Shown here piece after piece: positions 27,580-36,495 of a stretch of DNA of 64,000 nucleotides. Numbering within the stretch: the stretch's first letter is position 1; each line of letters opens with the position of its first letter. This stretch comes from Pseudomonas monteilii (lineage in GTDB: Bacteria; Pseudomonadota; Gammaproteobacteria; Pseudomonadales; Pseudomonadaceae). Under the pieces are notes generated by a model. It was not told where the DNA came from. It searched no databases and worked only from the letters and a program-made list of their open reading frames with translations. Where the stretch lies: NCBI GenBank assembly GCA_001534745.1, contig CP013997.1, positions 806,001 through 870,000 of the forward strand. The letters run 5' to 3'. Position numbers and translations under genes: made by a program.

Positions 27580-28356
27580 CTACCAGTCGAACACGGCATC
27601 GGCATTGCGGCTGCTGGCCTGCGCCAGCGTATCAGGCTCGATGCCCATGACCTGGGCCAGGGCGGCGGCGATCTGGGGCAGATGATCCGGGCTGTTGCGT
27701 TGCCCAGGGAACATCGACGGCGCCATGTCCGGGGCGTCGGTTTCCAGTACCACGCTGTCCAGGGGAAGCTGGGGCAGGGTACGCTGCAGGCGCAGCGCCT
27801 GCGGCCAGGTGCCAGCGCCGCCCAAGCCTAACTTGAAGCCCAGCTTGATGTATTCACGCGCTTCCTCGACGCTGCCGGCGAACGCATGGATGATGCCTGG
27901 CCTGGGCATGCGGTAGCGCTTGAGGGTGGCGATCACCTGGGCATGGCTGCGCCGCACATGCAGCAAAGGTGGCAGTTCGAATTCCACGGCCAGCTGCAAT
28001 TGCGCTTCGAACAGCGTTTGCTGGCGAGCCTTGTCGAGGGCGGGCAGGTAGTAGTCCAGGCCGAATTCGCCCAGGGCGCACAGGCGCTTCTGGCTGTGCA
28101 GGCGGTCGAGCCAGGCGCGCAGTTCGACCAGATGCTCGGGACGATGCTGGTCGAGGTAGACCGGGTGCAGGCCAAGTGCGGCATGGACCGCCTCCTGGCT
28201 ACAGGCCAGGTCCCAGACCCGCTGCCAGTTGGCCTGGTAGACACCCAGCACCACGATGCGCTCCACGCCCCCTGACCGAGCCCGGGCCAGGACCTGGAGA
28301 CGGTCCTGATCGAAATCCTCGAAGTCCAGGTGGGTGTGGGTGTCGATCAGGCGCAT
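27580..28356 (-). CDS. TatD-family metal-dependent hydrolase
   Basis: A 258-residue TIM-barrel hydrolase. Metal-site motifs are IDTHTHLDFEDF (H-x-H), LGEFGLDYY (Glu), PPLLHVRRSHAQV (His), GIIHAFAGS (His) and LETDAPDMAPS (Asp). Family members act as 3'-5' DNases or deoxyribonucleases. It lies directly after cra (2-base gap) on the same strand and so is probably co-transcribed with it. Confidence 0.92.
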   Translation of the reverse strand: MRLIDTHTHLDFEDFDQDRLQVLARARSGGVERIVVLGVYQANWQRVWDLACSQEAVHAALGLHPVYLDQHRPEHLVELRAWLDRLHSQKRLCALGEFGLDYYLPALDKARQQTLFEAQLQLAVEFELPPLLHVRRSHAQVIATLKRYRMPRPGIIHAFAGSVEEAREYIKLGFKLGLGGAGTWPQALRLQRTLPQLPLDSVVLETDAPDMAPSMFPGQRNSPDHLPQIAAALAQVMGIEPDTLAQASSRNADAVFDW

Positions 28357-28358
28357 GG

Positions 28359-29354
28359 TCAGGCCTTGAGCAGGCGTTGCTTGAAGGTACGGGCCACCGC
28401 GTGCACGCCGGGCTGGTAGCGCCCTTGTTCCACGGCGGCCACAGCCAGCTCCAGTGCCGTGTGGGCGATCAGGCCGTGTTGCTGAGCCATGGCATTGACC
28501 GGCAGCGGCAGGAAGTCCAGCAGCTGGTTGTCGCCGAAGGTGCCGAGCCGCAGGTGCCGGGAATCGTCGCCGCAGGTGCGCAAGACGTCGAACACGCCCT
28601 GCAGCAGCACGTACGAAGTGGTCACCAAGGCATCGGGCAGCCCGCCGAAGTCATCGATCAGGCGCTGCATGAGGCGCTCGCCCCAGTCACGGCTGAAGGC
28701 TTCGCCCTCGTAATGCGCCACCTGCCCGGGGTAGGCCTGCAAGGCCTGGTCGAACCCCCGCAGGCGCGCCTGGCTCACGCCCAGCGCCGGACGCGCGCCG
28801 ATCAGCGCGATGCGCTGGGGGGCGGTGGCCAGCAGGCTGGCGGTCAGCAGCCGACTGGCCTCCTGGTCATCGCTGATCACCGAGCAGAAATGCGCAGGGT
28901 CCATGTGCCGGTCGATGGCGATGATCGGCAGGCCCTGGGCGTGCAGCGTGCGGTAACTGTCATCGTCCGCTGGCAGGCAACTGGCGACGAACAGGGCATC
29001 GCAACGCCGCGCCCGAAACAGCTGCTGCAACTGCCGCTCGCTCTCGGGTTGATCGTCGCTGCTGGCGATCAGCAGTTGGTAGCCCCGCGCCCGCGCGCCT
29101 TGCTCCAGCTGCTTGGCCAACCGTGCATAGCTGGGGTTTTCCAGGTCGGGAAGAATGAAGCCCAAGGTTCGCGTGTGACGGCTGCGCAGCCCGGCAGCCT
29201 GCGGGTTAGGCGTGAACCCATGGGCCTCGACCACCGCGCGCACACGCTCGACCGTGGCCTGGCTGATGCGTTGCTGTTCGGCCTTGCCATTGATGACGTA
29301 GCTGGCGGTGGTCACGGAGACTCCCGCCAGTCGAGCGATATCGCTGAGTTTCAC
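28359..29354 (-). CDS. cra: LacI-family fructose regulator Cra/FruR
   Basis: A 331-residue regulator. The N-terminal helix-turn-helix reads KLSDIARLAGVSVTTASYVI followed by NGKAEQQRIS, with the hinge GFTPNPQAAGLRSRHTRTLGFIL, then a periplasmic-binding-like effector domain. From memory it closely resembles P. putida Cra, which binds fructose-1-phosphate and represses fruBKA. The start is GTG at 29354, supported by AAGGA seven bases upstream; the longer upstream reading has no such support. It is divergent from fruB. Confidence 0.93.
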   Translation of the reverse strand: MKLSDIARLAGVSVTTASYVINGKAEQQRISQATVERVRAVVEAHGFTPNPQAAGLRSRHTRTLGFILPDLENPSYARLAKQLEQGARARGYQLLIASSDDQPESERQLQQLFRARRCDALFVASCLPADDDSYRTLHAQGLPIIAIDRHMDPAHFCSVISDDQEASRLLTASLLATAPQRIALIGARPALGVSQARLRGFDQALQAYPGQVAHYEGEAFSRDWGERLMQRLIDDFGGLPDALVTTSYVLLQGVFDVLRTCGDDSRHLRLGTFGDNQLLDFLPLPVNAMAQQHGLIAHTALELAVAAVEQGRYQPGVHAVARTFKQRLLKA

Positions 29355-29447
29355 CACAGATTCCTTGTCATGACCGACAGTCCGGCCTTTCTCGACAGTC
29401 TTGCCGATCCGCTGCACCCAGCGCAGGCGACCAATGTCGTAGTTGTC

Positions 29448-29496
29448 TGACGTCATGGTAACGCCGTTGTCTCGAGAAAGTCAGACGTTGTACGTC
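29448..29496. promoter_or_regulatory. GACGTC-type inverted repeats upstream of cra
   Basis: TGACGTCA (29448-29455) is a perfect palindrome. GACGT-TGT-ACGTC (29484-29496) is a perfect inverted repeat with a 3-base centre. Both lie about 95-140 bases upstream of the cra start in the 430-base cra-fruB gap. They could be sites for an unidentified regulator; they do not match the Cra-type site. Confidence 0.35.
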
Positions 29497-29660
29497 ATCT
29501 GCGGCCTGTCGCACGGATGGCCGGTGGCGGTGAAAGCCTCGCCCCGAGGATGGGCCATACTGGCTACAACCGCGACAAGGCCAGGCGTCCAGGGGGCATG
29601 GGCGACAGGCTGGGCTTTTTTGCCGACCGAATATCGAGTAACGTGGCCGGTTTAATCAGG

Positions 29661-29672
29661 TTAATCGTTTCA
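29661..29672. promoter_or_regulatory. Candidate Cra operator of fruBKA
   Basis: TTAATCGTTTCA differs by one base from TTAAACGTTTCA, the P. putida Cra operator as I remember it. It lies 113 bases upstream of the fruB start in the cra-fruB gap, as expected for fructose-1-phosphate-relieved repression. Confidence 0.6.
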
Positions 29673-29784
29673 GCAGGCGCTTACTGTCACCGTCTTCACG
29701 CCTGCCGGGGATCAGCGACACGTTCCCGCCCTGTACTCACAACAATACCAGGTACCGCATTCGGGTACCGTAAAGGAGAAGGTC

Positions 29785-32649
29785 ATGCTAGAGCTCGCCA
29801 AAGAGCAGATAGCCATGGGGCAGGTGGCGGCCGACAAGCCCGCCGCGCTGCGCCTGCTTGCCGACCGCCTGGTCGCCGACGGCCTGGTGGCCGAGGGTTA
29901 TCTCGGTGGGCTGGAAGCCCGTGAGGCCCAGGGGTCGACGTTCCTCGGGCAAGGCATCGCCATTCCGCACGGCACGCCGGACACCCGCGAACTGGTGTTC
30001 ACCACAGGCGTTCGCCTGATGCAGTTCCCCGAGGGCGTGGACTGGGGGGGCGGGCAGATCGTCTACCTGGCGATCGGCATCGCCGCACGTTCGGACGAAC
30101 ACCTTCGGCTGCTGCAACTGCTGACCCGTGCCCTGGGTGAAACTGATCTGGCCGAGGCCCTGCGCCGTGCCAGCTCTGCCGAGGCCCTGCTCAAGCTGTT
30201 GCAGGGCGCGCCGAAGGAGCTGGCCCTGGACGCCCAGTTGATCGGCCTGCAGCAACCGGCCGAAGACTTCCAGGAACTGGCCTGGCGTGGCGCGCGGCTG
30301 TTGCAGCGCGCCGGCTGTGCCGACGAAGGCTTCGCCGGCGTGCTGCAACAGGCCGAGCCCCTGCCATTGGGTGAAGGGCTCTGGTGGCTGCACAGCGAGC
30401 GCCACGTGCGCCAGCCTGGCCTGGCGTTCGTCACCGCACAACAACCGCAGACCTACCGCGGGCAGCCGCTCAACGGCCTGTTCTGCCTGGCCAGCCTGGG
30501 CGCCGCCCACCAGGCCTTGCTCGAGCGCCTGTGCCAGGTGCTGATCGAAGGCCGTGGTCAGATGCTGTACCAGGCCACCAGCAGTCGCGCGGTCCTGGAG
30601 GTTCTGGGCGAGCAGGTGCCAGCCGACTGGCCGAGCGAACGCATCGTGCTGGCCAATGCCCACGGGCTGCACGCCCGCCCGGCCAAGGTGCTGGCGCAGC
30701 TGGCCAAGGATTTCGAGGGCGATGTGCGGGTGCGTGTGGTGGAAAGCGGGCAACCGGCCGTGTCGGCCAAGAGCCTGAGCAAACTGCTGAGCCTGGGGGC
30801 TCAACGTGGCCAGACCCTGGAGCTGAGCGCCGAGCCCTCGATCGCGGCAGACGTCCTGCCCGCCTTGCTGGCAGCGATCGGCGAGGGGCTTGGCGAAACC
30901 GTCGAGCCCGTGCAGGCCAGCGAAAGCGTGGTGCAGCCGGCAGCGTCCGCCGTGGCTGAACCCATCGCACGCGCGCCAGCTGCGGGCACGCGGATCCAAG
31001 GTGTCGCGGCGGCGCCTGGTATCGCCAGCGGCCCGGCGCACCTGCGTATCGAGCGGACCATCGACTACCCCACGCGAGGCGAGTCGCCCCGCGAGGAACG
31101 CGTCAAGCTCGAGCAGGCCATCGCGGCCGTCAATGCCGACCTGCAACGGCTGATCGAGCGCAGCGATCGGGCGATCGGCGAGATCTTCGTCACCCACCAG
31201 GAAATGCTCGCTGATCCAGGGCTGACCGACGAGATCGAACAGCGCATCGGCCAGGGCGAAAGCGCCGCCGCGGCCTGGATGGGGGTCATCGAGGCGGCTG
31301 CCCGGCAGCAGGAATCGCTGCGCGATGCCTTGCTGGCCGAACGTGCCGCCGACCTGCGCGACATCGGGCGCCGTGTGCTGGCCCAGTTGTGCGGCATCGT
31401 CGAAGCCGAGGAGCCGACCGAGCCCTACGTACTGGTCATGGCCGAGGTCGGTCCATCGGACGTGGCACGGCTCGACCCGGCGCGTGTGGCCGGGATCCTG
31501 ACTGCCCATGGGGGCGCCACGGCGCACAGCGCGATCGTCGCCAGGGCGCTGGGCATTCCGGCCGTGGTCGGCGCAGGCGACAGTGTGCTGCTGCTGGAGC
31601 CCGGCACCGCCTTGCTGCTCGATGGTCAGCGGGGTCAGGTCAGCGTCGCGCCGGCCGCGGACGAGCTGGCCCGGGCCCTGGCCGAGCGCGATGCCCGTGA
31701 GCGTCGCTTGCAGGCCGCCTGGGAACGTCGCATGGAGCCTGCCGTCAGTCGCGACGGCCAGGCCATCGAAGTGTTCGCCAACATTGGCGAAAGCACGGGG
31801 CTGGAGAAGGTCGTGGACTGTGGCGCCGAAGGGGTCGGCCTGCTGCGCACCGAGCTGATCTTCATGGCCCATGCCCAGGCGCCGGACGTGGCGACCCAGC
31901 AAGCGGAGTACACGCGCGTCCTGGACGGTCTGGACGGGCGCCCCCTGGTGGTACGCACGCTCGATGTCGGCGGTGACAAGCCGCTGCCGTACTGGCCGAT
32001 CGAGGCCGAGGAAAACCCGTTCCTGGGCGTGCGTGGCGTGCGCCTGACCCTGCAGCGGCCCCAGGTGATGGAAGATCAGCTGCGGGCCTTGCTGCTGGCC
32101 GCGGGTTCACGGCCGCTGCGGATCATGTTCCCCATGGTCGGGCAGATCCACGAGTGGCGCGAAGCGCGCGCGATGGTCGAACGACTGCGCCAGGAGATCC
32201 CGGTGGCCGACCTGCAACTGGGCATCATGGTCGAGGTGCCCTCGGCTGCCCTGCTGGCACCGCAACTGGCCCGAGAGGTGGACTTCTTCAGTATCGGCAC
32301 CAACGACCTGACCCAGTACACCCTGGCCATCGACCGCGGCCATGCCAGCCTGTCAGCCCAGGCCGACGGTCTGCACCCGGCTGTCCTGCGGCTGATCGAC
32401 ATGACCGTGCGCGCCGCCCATGCCGAAGGCAAGTGGGTCGGCGTGTGTGGCGAGCTGGCGGCGGACCCGCAGGCGGTCGCCATCCTGTTCGGGCTGGAAG
32501 TGGATGAGCTGAGCGTCTCGGCGCGCAGCATTCCGGAAGTCAAGGCGCTGGTGCGCGAAACCGATTACCAGGCCGCGCGCGCCCTGGCCCGCGACGCGCT
32601 GGCCCAGGACAGTGCGCAGGCCGTTCGTGCCCTGGTGGAGGCTCACTGA
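29785..32649 (+). CDS. fruB: Fructose PTS multiphosphoryl transfer protein FruB (IIA-HPr-EI)
   Basis: A 954-residue fusion protein that carries phosphate from PEP to FruA. Domain order: EIIA-Fru (about 1-145, His62 in IAIPHGTPD), a linker, HPr (His296 in NAHGLHARPAKVL) and Enzyme I (about 400-954, His581 in GGATAHSAIVARALGIPAVV, with later PEP-domain motifs such as GVGLLRTELIFM and SIGTNDLTQYTLAIDRG). AAAGGAG precedes the ATG. It leads the fruBKA operon, whose genes overlap by one to four bases. Confidence 0.96.
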   Translation: MLELAKEQIAMGQVAADKPAALRLLADRLVADGLVAEGYLGGLEAREAQGSTFLGQGIAIPHGTPDTRELVFTTGVRLMQFPEGVDWGGGQIVYLAIGIAARSDEHLRLLQLLTRALGETDLAEALRRASSAEALLKLLQGAPKELALDAQLIGLQQPAEDFQELAWRGARLLQRAGCADEGFAGVLQQAEPLPLGEGLWWLHSERHVRQPGLAFVTAQQPQTYRGQPLNGLFCLASLGAAHQALLERLCQVLIEGRGQMLYQATSSRAVLEVLGEQVPADWPSERIVLANAHGLHARPAKVLAQLAKDFEGDVRVRVVESGQPAVSAKSLSKLLSLGAQRGQTLELSAEPSIAADVLPALLAAIGEGLGETVEPVQASESVVQPAASAVAEPIARAPAAGTRIQGVAAAPGIASGPAHLRIERTIDYPTRGESPREERVKLEQAIAAVNADLQRLIERSDRAIGEIFVTHQEMLADPGLTDEIEQRIGQGESAAAAWMGVIEAAARQQESLRDALLAERAADLRDIGRRVLAQLCGIVEAEEPTEPYVLVMAEVGPSDVARLDPARVAGILTAHGGATAHSAIVARALGIPAVVGAGDSVLLLEPGTALLLDGQRGQVSVAPAADELARALAERDARERRLQAAWERRMEPAVSRDGQAIEVFANIGESTGLEKVVDCGAEGVGLLRTELIFMAHAQAPDVATQQAEYTRVLDGLDGRPLVVRTLDVGGDKPLPYWPIEAEENPFLGVRGVRLTLQRPQVMEDQLRALLLAAGSRPLRIMFPMVGQIHEWREARAMVERLRQEIPVADLQLGIMVEVPSAALLAPQLAREVDFFSIGTNDLTQYTLAIDRGHASLSAQADGLHPAVLRLIDMTVRAAHAEGKWVGVCGELAADPQAVAILFGLEVDELSVSARSIPEVKALVRETDYQAARALARDALAQDSAQAVRALVEAH

Positions 32650-33596
32650 TGGCCAAGATACTTACCGTCACGCTCAACCCGGCGCTGGATGTGACCATCA
32701 CCCTGGACGCCTTGCGCGCCGGGCATGTCAATCGTAGCCAGGGCCAGGCGACCCATGCGGCAGGCAAGGGCCTCAACGTGGCCCAGGTGCTTGCGGACCT
32801 GGGCAATACCTTGACCGTCAGCGGCTTTCTCGGCTGCGACAACCTGCAGCCGTTCGAAGCCTTGATGCAGGTGCGTGGCTTTACCGACGGGTTCATCCGC
32901 GTGCCGGGCGAGACGCGCAGCAACCTCAAGCTGGTGGAAGCCGATGGCCGGGTCACCGACGTCAATGGCCAGGGGCCGGAGGTCGGCGAAGAGGCGCAGA
33001 CAGCGCTGCTGCGTCGGCTGGAAAGCCTGGCGGTCGGCCATGACGCCGTGGTCGTCGCGGGCAGCCTGCCCCGGGGCGTCAGCCCGCAGTGGTTCCGGCA
33101 ACTGCTGGTGCAATTGCGCGAGCAGGGCCTGAAGGTGGTGCTCGACAGCAGTGGCGAGGCCCTGCGTGCCGGTCTCGACGCCGCGCCCTGGCTGGTCAAG
33201 CCCAACGCCGAAGAGCTGGCCGACGCGCTGGGTGTGCCACTCGAAGAGTCGACCGCGCGCCGAGAGGCCGTGGCACGCCTGCTCGAGCGAGGCGTCGAAC
33301 ACGTGGTGCTGTCCCAGGGCGAGGCGGGCGTGAGCTGGTTCTCGTCCGGGCAGACCCTGCACGCCAAGCCGCCGACCGTGCGCGTGGCCAGTACCGTGGG
33401 CGCCGGCGATTCGCTGGTCGCCGGCATGGTGCACGGCCTGCTCAGCGGCGAGCCGGCCGAGCAGACCTTGCGTCGCGCCACGGCGATCGCCGCCCAGGCG
33501 GTGACCCAGGTCGGCTTCGGCATCCATGACCGTCCGCAGCTCGAATGCTTGCAGGCAGGCGTTCAACTCACTTCCCTACACGAGGCTTGCCGATGA
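32649..33596 (+). CDS. fruK: 1-phosphofructokinase
   Basis: A 315-residue PfkB-family kinase that makes fructose-1,6-bisphosphate from fructose-1-phosphate. Family motifs are LTVTLNPALDVTI, the Gly-rich GKGLNVAQVLADLG, AGSLPRGVS, VKPNAEEL and the catalytic VASTVGAGDSLVAGMVHGLL with its Asp. The start overlaps the fruB stop by one base (TGATG), and its stop overlaps fruA (ATGA). Confidence 0.95.
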   Translation: MAKILTVTLNPALDVTITLDALRAGHVNRSQGQATHAAGKGLNVAQVLADLGNTLTVSGFLGCDNLQPFEALMQVRGFTDGFIRVPGETRSNLKLVEADGRVTDVNGQGPEVGEEAQTALLRRLESLAVGHDAVVVAGSLPRGVSPQWFRQLLVQLREQGLKVVLDSSGEALRAGLDAAPWLVKPNAEELADALGVPLEESTARREAVARLLERGVEHVVLSQGEAGVSWFSSGQTLHAKPPTVRVASTVGAGDSLVAGMVHGLLSGEPAEQTLRRATAIAAQAVTQVGFGIHDRPQLECLQAGVQLTSLHEACR

Positions 33597-35329
33597 ACAT
33601 CGTCATTGTCACCGCCTGCCCCAATGGCCAGGTGTCCAGCGTGCTCAGCGCACGCCTGCTGGCCGCCAGCGCGCATGCCCGGGGCTGGCACACCCACGTC
33701 GAGATCCAGGATCCACAGCACGCCAGCCCGCAGGTAGAGTCGGCCGACATCGAGGCGGCCGACTGGGTTCTGGTCGTCGCTACCGGCCCTGTGGACCTGG
33801 CGCGTTTCGACGGCAAGCGTCTGTACCAGGCCACCCCGGCCGAGGCCCTGGCCGACCGTGAGCGCTTCCTCGACGAAGCGGCGGCCAACACCCATGTGCA
33901 CCAGGCGTCGGCGCCTGCCGCGCCTCAAGCAGGCACGAGCACGCCACGTATCGTCGCCATCACCGCCTGCCCGACCGGTGTCGCGCACACCTTCATGGCG
34001 GCCGAAGCCCTGCAACAGGCGGCTGCCCAGGCCGGCTACACCTTCCACGTCGAGACCCAGGGCTCGGTGGGTGCGCGCAATCCACTGCCGGACGAGGCCA
34101 TCGCCGACGCCGATGTGGTGCTGCTGGCCGCCGACATCGAGGTGCCGACCACGCGTTTCGCCGGCAAGCGCATCTATCGCTGCGGTACCGGTATCGCCCT
34201 GAAGCAGGCCCGTGCAACTCTGGACAAGGCCCTGGCCGAAGGCCGTGTGGAAAGCGCGGGTCAGGCAGCGGGCGGCGAGGCCAAGAGCAGCGAGAAGACC
34301 GGCGTCTACAAGCACCTGCTGACCGGTGTGTCGTTCATGCTGCCGATGGTGGTGGCCGGCGGTCTGTTGATCGCCTTGTCCTTCGTCTTCGGCATCGAGG
34401 CCTACAAGGAAGCCGGGACCCTGCCTGCCGCACTGATGCAGATCGGTGGCGAGGCGGCCTTCAAGCTGATGGTGCCGCTGTTGGCTGGCTACATCGCCTG
34501 GTCCATCGCCGACCGGCCGGGCCTGGCGCCGGGCATGATCGGCGGCTTGCTGGCGAGCAACCTCGAGGCGGGCTTCATCGGCGGTATCGTCGCGGGCTTC
34601 CTGGCCGGTTACAGCGCCAAGGCCATCGCCCGCTGGGCGCGACTGCCCAGCAGCCTGGAGTCGCTCAAGCCGATCCTGATCATCCCGTTGCTGGCTAGCC
34701 TGTTCACCGGCCTGGTAATGATCTACGTGGTCGGTCACCCGGTGGCCGCCATGCTCGAAGGCCTGACGCACTTCCTCGACAGCATGGGTACCACCAACGC
34801 CGTGCTGCTGGGCCTGGTGTTGGGCGCAATGATGTGCGTGGACCTTGGGGGGCCGATCAACAAGGCCTCCTACGCGTTTTCGGTGGGCCTGCTGGCCTCG
34901 TCCAGCTACGCGCCGATGGCCGCGACCATGGCGGCGGGCATGGTGCCCCCCATCGGCCTGGGTATCGCCAGCTTCCTGGCACGGCGCAAGTTCGCCCAGA
35001 GCGAGCGTGAGGCCGGCAAGGCGGCCTTGGTGCTCGGCTTGTGCTTCATCTCCGAAGGGGCGATCCCGTTCGCCGCCAAGGATCCGTTGCGGGTGATCCC
35101 GGCGAGCATCGCCGGTGGCGCGCTGACCGGTGCCTTGACCATGTACTTCGGCTGCAAGCTCATGGCACCCCATGGCGGGCTGTTCGTGCTGCTGATCCCC
35201 AACGCGATCAACCACGCGATGCTGTACCTGCTGTCGATCCTTGCAGGCAGCGTACTGACCGCCGTGATCTATGCGGTGATCAAGCGCAGTGAAAAGGTCG
35301 AGATGACCGTGGCCTCGGCGGCGCCCTGA
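33593..35329 (+). CDS. fruA: Fructose-specific PTS permease FruA (EIIB'BC)
   Basis: A 578-residue membrane permease. It starts with a degenerate IIB' domain (VTACPNGQ), then a IIB domain with phospho-acceptor Cys126 in ITACPTGVAHTFMAAEAL. The IIC part (about 240-575) has eight or more hydrophobic segments, including GVSFMLPMVVAGGLLIALSF and GGPINKASYAFSVGLL. It imports fructose as fructose-1-phosphate. The ATG overlaps the fruK stop. Confidence 0.95.
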   Translation: MNIVIVTACPNGQVSSVLSARLLAASAHARGWHTHVEIQDPQHASPQVESADIEAADWVLVVATGPVDLARFDGKRLYQATPAEALADRERFLDEAAANTHVHQASAPAAPQAGTSTPRIVAITACPTGVAHTFMAAEALQQAAAQAGYTFHVETQGSVGARNPLPDEAIADADVVLLAADIEVPTTRFAGKRIYRCGTGIALKQARATLDKALAEGRVESAGQAAGGEAKSSEKTGVYKHLLTGVSFMLPMVVAGGLLIALSFVFGIEAYKEAGTLPAALMQIGGEAAFKLMVPLLAGYIAWSIADRPGLAPGMIGGLLASNLEAGFIGGIVAGFLAGYSAKAIARWARLPSSLESLKPILIIPLLASLFTGLVMIYVVGHPVAAMLEGLTHFLDSMGTTNAVLLGLVLGAMMCVDLGGPINKASYAFSVGLLASSSYAPMAATMAAGMVPPIGLGIASFLARRKFAQSEREAGKAALVLGLCFISEGAIPFAAKDPLRVIPASIAGGALTGALTMYFGCKLMAPHGGLFVLLIPNAINHAMLYLLSILAGSVLTAVIYAVIKRSEKVEMTVASAAP

Positions 35330-35394
35330 GCCATCCCTCGCGTCGTGCGGAGCGGGTGGCGGTGGCTCGACCGCGGTCCTGACGACGCCTACCG

Positions 35395-35457
35395 AAAAAG
35401 CCGAAGGCTCTGACGCTGCAGCCCCATGAGGGTCGTGGCGTCAGAGCCTTCGGCCTG
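35395..35457 (-). terminator. Strong 17-bp stem terminator between fruA and DUF3820
   Basis: GCCGAAGGCTCTGACGC (35400-35416) and GCGTCAGAGCCTTCGGC (35438-35454) pair over all 17 bases around a 21-base loop. Read on the minus strand the stem is followed by a T-run (35399-35395), so it terminates the DUF3820 transcript. On the plus strand no T-run follows, though the stem may still protect or end the fruBKA mRNA. Confidence 0.85.
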
Positions 35458-35481
35458 TAGGGCGCAACGATGAGGTGCCGA

Positions 35482-35697
35482 TCATCGCGTGCGGCGCAAC
35501 GGCTCGAGTAGGGCGCCCAGCCCGTTGTGGTCGATCTCGTGCATCAGGGCCAGCAGCCGCCCCAGTTCTCCTTCCGGAAAACCCTTGCGTGCGAACCAGG
35601 CCAGGTAATCGCCCGGCAAGTCGGCGAGGGTGCGGCCCTGGTATTTGCCGAACGGCATGGTCCGCTCGACGAGTGATTGAAGCGCTTCAGGGTTCAC
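35482..35697 (-). CDS. DUF3820 family small protein
   Basis: A 71-residue protein with the DUF3820 core MPFGKYQGRTLADLPGDYLA followed by WFARKGFPEGELGRLL. From memory, a structural genomics study linked the family to quorum-sensing-regulated factors; its molecular role is unknown. The GTG start at 35697 is supported by GGGAGG six bases upstream. Confidence 0.88.
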   Translation of the reverse strand: MNPEALQSLVERTMPFGKYQGRTLADLPGDYLAWFARKGFPEGELGRLLALMHEIDHNGLGALLEPLRRTR

Positions 35698-35839
35698 GGC
35701 AGGCCTCCCGGGCCGGGCAAAGCGTGCACGATACTGCAATCTGCATGATGGCTGAAGTCGCCATCATGCAGAACACCACCTGACCAGGCGCCGTTCTTGC
35801 TGCTAACGTGTTGATTTTGCTAGGTCTTGAAAATTCTTT

Positions 35840-35866
35840 GAACCTGGCACGAAGGCTGCTCTCACA
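35840..35866 (+). promoter_or_regulatory. Possible AlgU/RpoE-type promoter upstream of the ferritin-like gene
   Basis: GAACCT (35840-35845), a 16-base spacer and TCACA (35862-35866) resemble the GAACTT-N16/17-TCTGA pattern of envelope-stress sigma factors. It ends 35 bases before the start of the PA2169-family gene. Two of the five -10 bases differ, so this is tentative. Confidence 0.3.
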
Positions 35867-35900
35867 TATAGGGACTATCAACTGCCACGGAGTTTGAGCC

Positions 35901-36482
35901 ATGAGCAATCCAAACAAAGAAGTGATTGATGTACTGAACAACCTGATCGAGTACAGCAAGGACGGCCAGAAAGGTTTCGAAGAGGCTGTTGATGATCTGA
36001 AGAATCCAGAGCTCAAAGCGTTCGCTCGCCAGCGCGCTGAAGGCTGTGCACAGGCGGCCCGCGAACTGCAGGCCGAAGTGCGTTCGCTGGGCGGTGACCC
36101 AGAGACGTCCACCAGCTTCACCGGCGACCTGCACCGCGGCTGGGTAAACCTGAAGTCGGCCCTGACCGGCAAGGAAGACAAGGCCGTCTTCGAAGAGCTG
36201 GAGCGTGGTGAAGACTACGCGCTGAAAGCCTACAAGGATGCCGTCGAGAAGCTGGCCAAGCTGGGCCATGGTGATGTTGCCGTCGGCCACACCACCGTCA
36301 CCACTGGTGTAGGTGCCACTCACGTCGGCGCCACCGATGGCCTGACCAGCACCGCCACCACGGCAGCGACCGGCAGCGGCCCGTACGCCCTGGTGCGCAA
36401 GCAGCTCGAAGGCGTGCAGAAGAATCATGACGAAGTCAAAGCCCTGCGCGATCGTGAAATCGCCAAGGCCAAGCACTCCTGA
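35901..36482 (+). CDS. PA2169-family (DUF2383) four-helix-bundle protein with a Gly/Thr-rich insertion
   Basis: A 193-residue ferritin-like protein. Three helices at about 1-120 (EVIDVLNNLIEYSKDGQKGF, AFARQRAEGCAQAARELQAE, FEELERGEDYALKAYKDAVE) and a final helix at about 163-190 (LVRKQLEGVQKNHDEVKALR) match the PA2169 family. Between them lies a 40-residue segment of Gly, Thr, Ala, Val and His (121-161) that is longer and of lower complexity than the short linker I expect. The family is associated with general stress; its function is unknown. Confidence 0.88.
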   Translation: MSNPNKEVIDVLNNLIEYSKDGQKGFEEAVDDLKNPELKAFARQRAEGCAQAARELQAEVRSLGGDPETSTSFTGDLHRGWVNLKSALTGKEDKAVFEELERGEDYALKAYKDAVEKLAKLGHGDVAVGHTTVTTGVGATHVGATDGLTSTATTAATGSGPYALVRKQLEGVQKNHDEVKALRDREIAKAKHS

Positions 36483-36495
36483 TTCACGGCCCATT

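Noticed and set aside
29788..31902. 704-codon minus-strand open frame opposite fruB
   Set aside because: fruB has all catalytic His motifs on the plus strand; the antisense frame has no recognisable domain.
33563..35215. 550-codon minus-strand open frame opposite fruA
   Set aside because: Shadow of a membrane-protein gene; product extremely rich in Gly, Gln, His and Arg.
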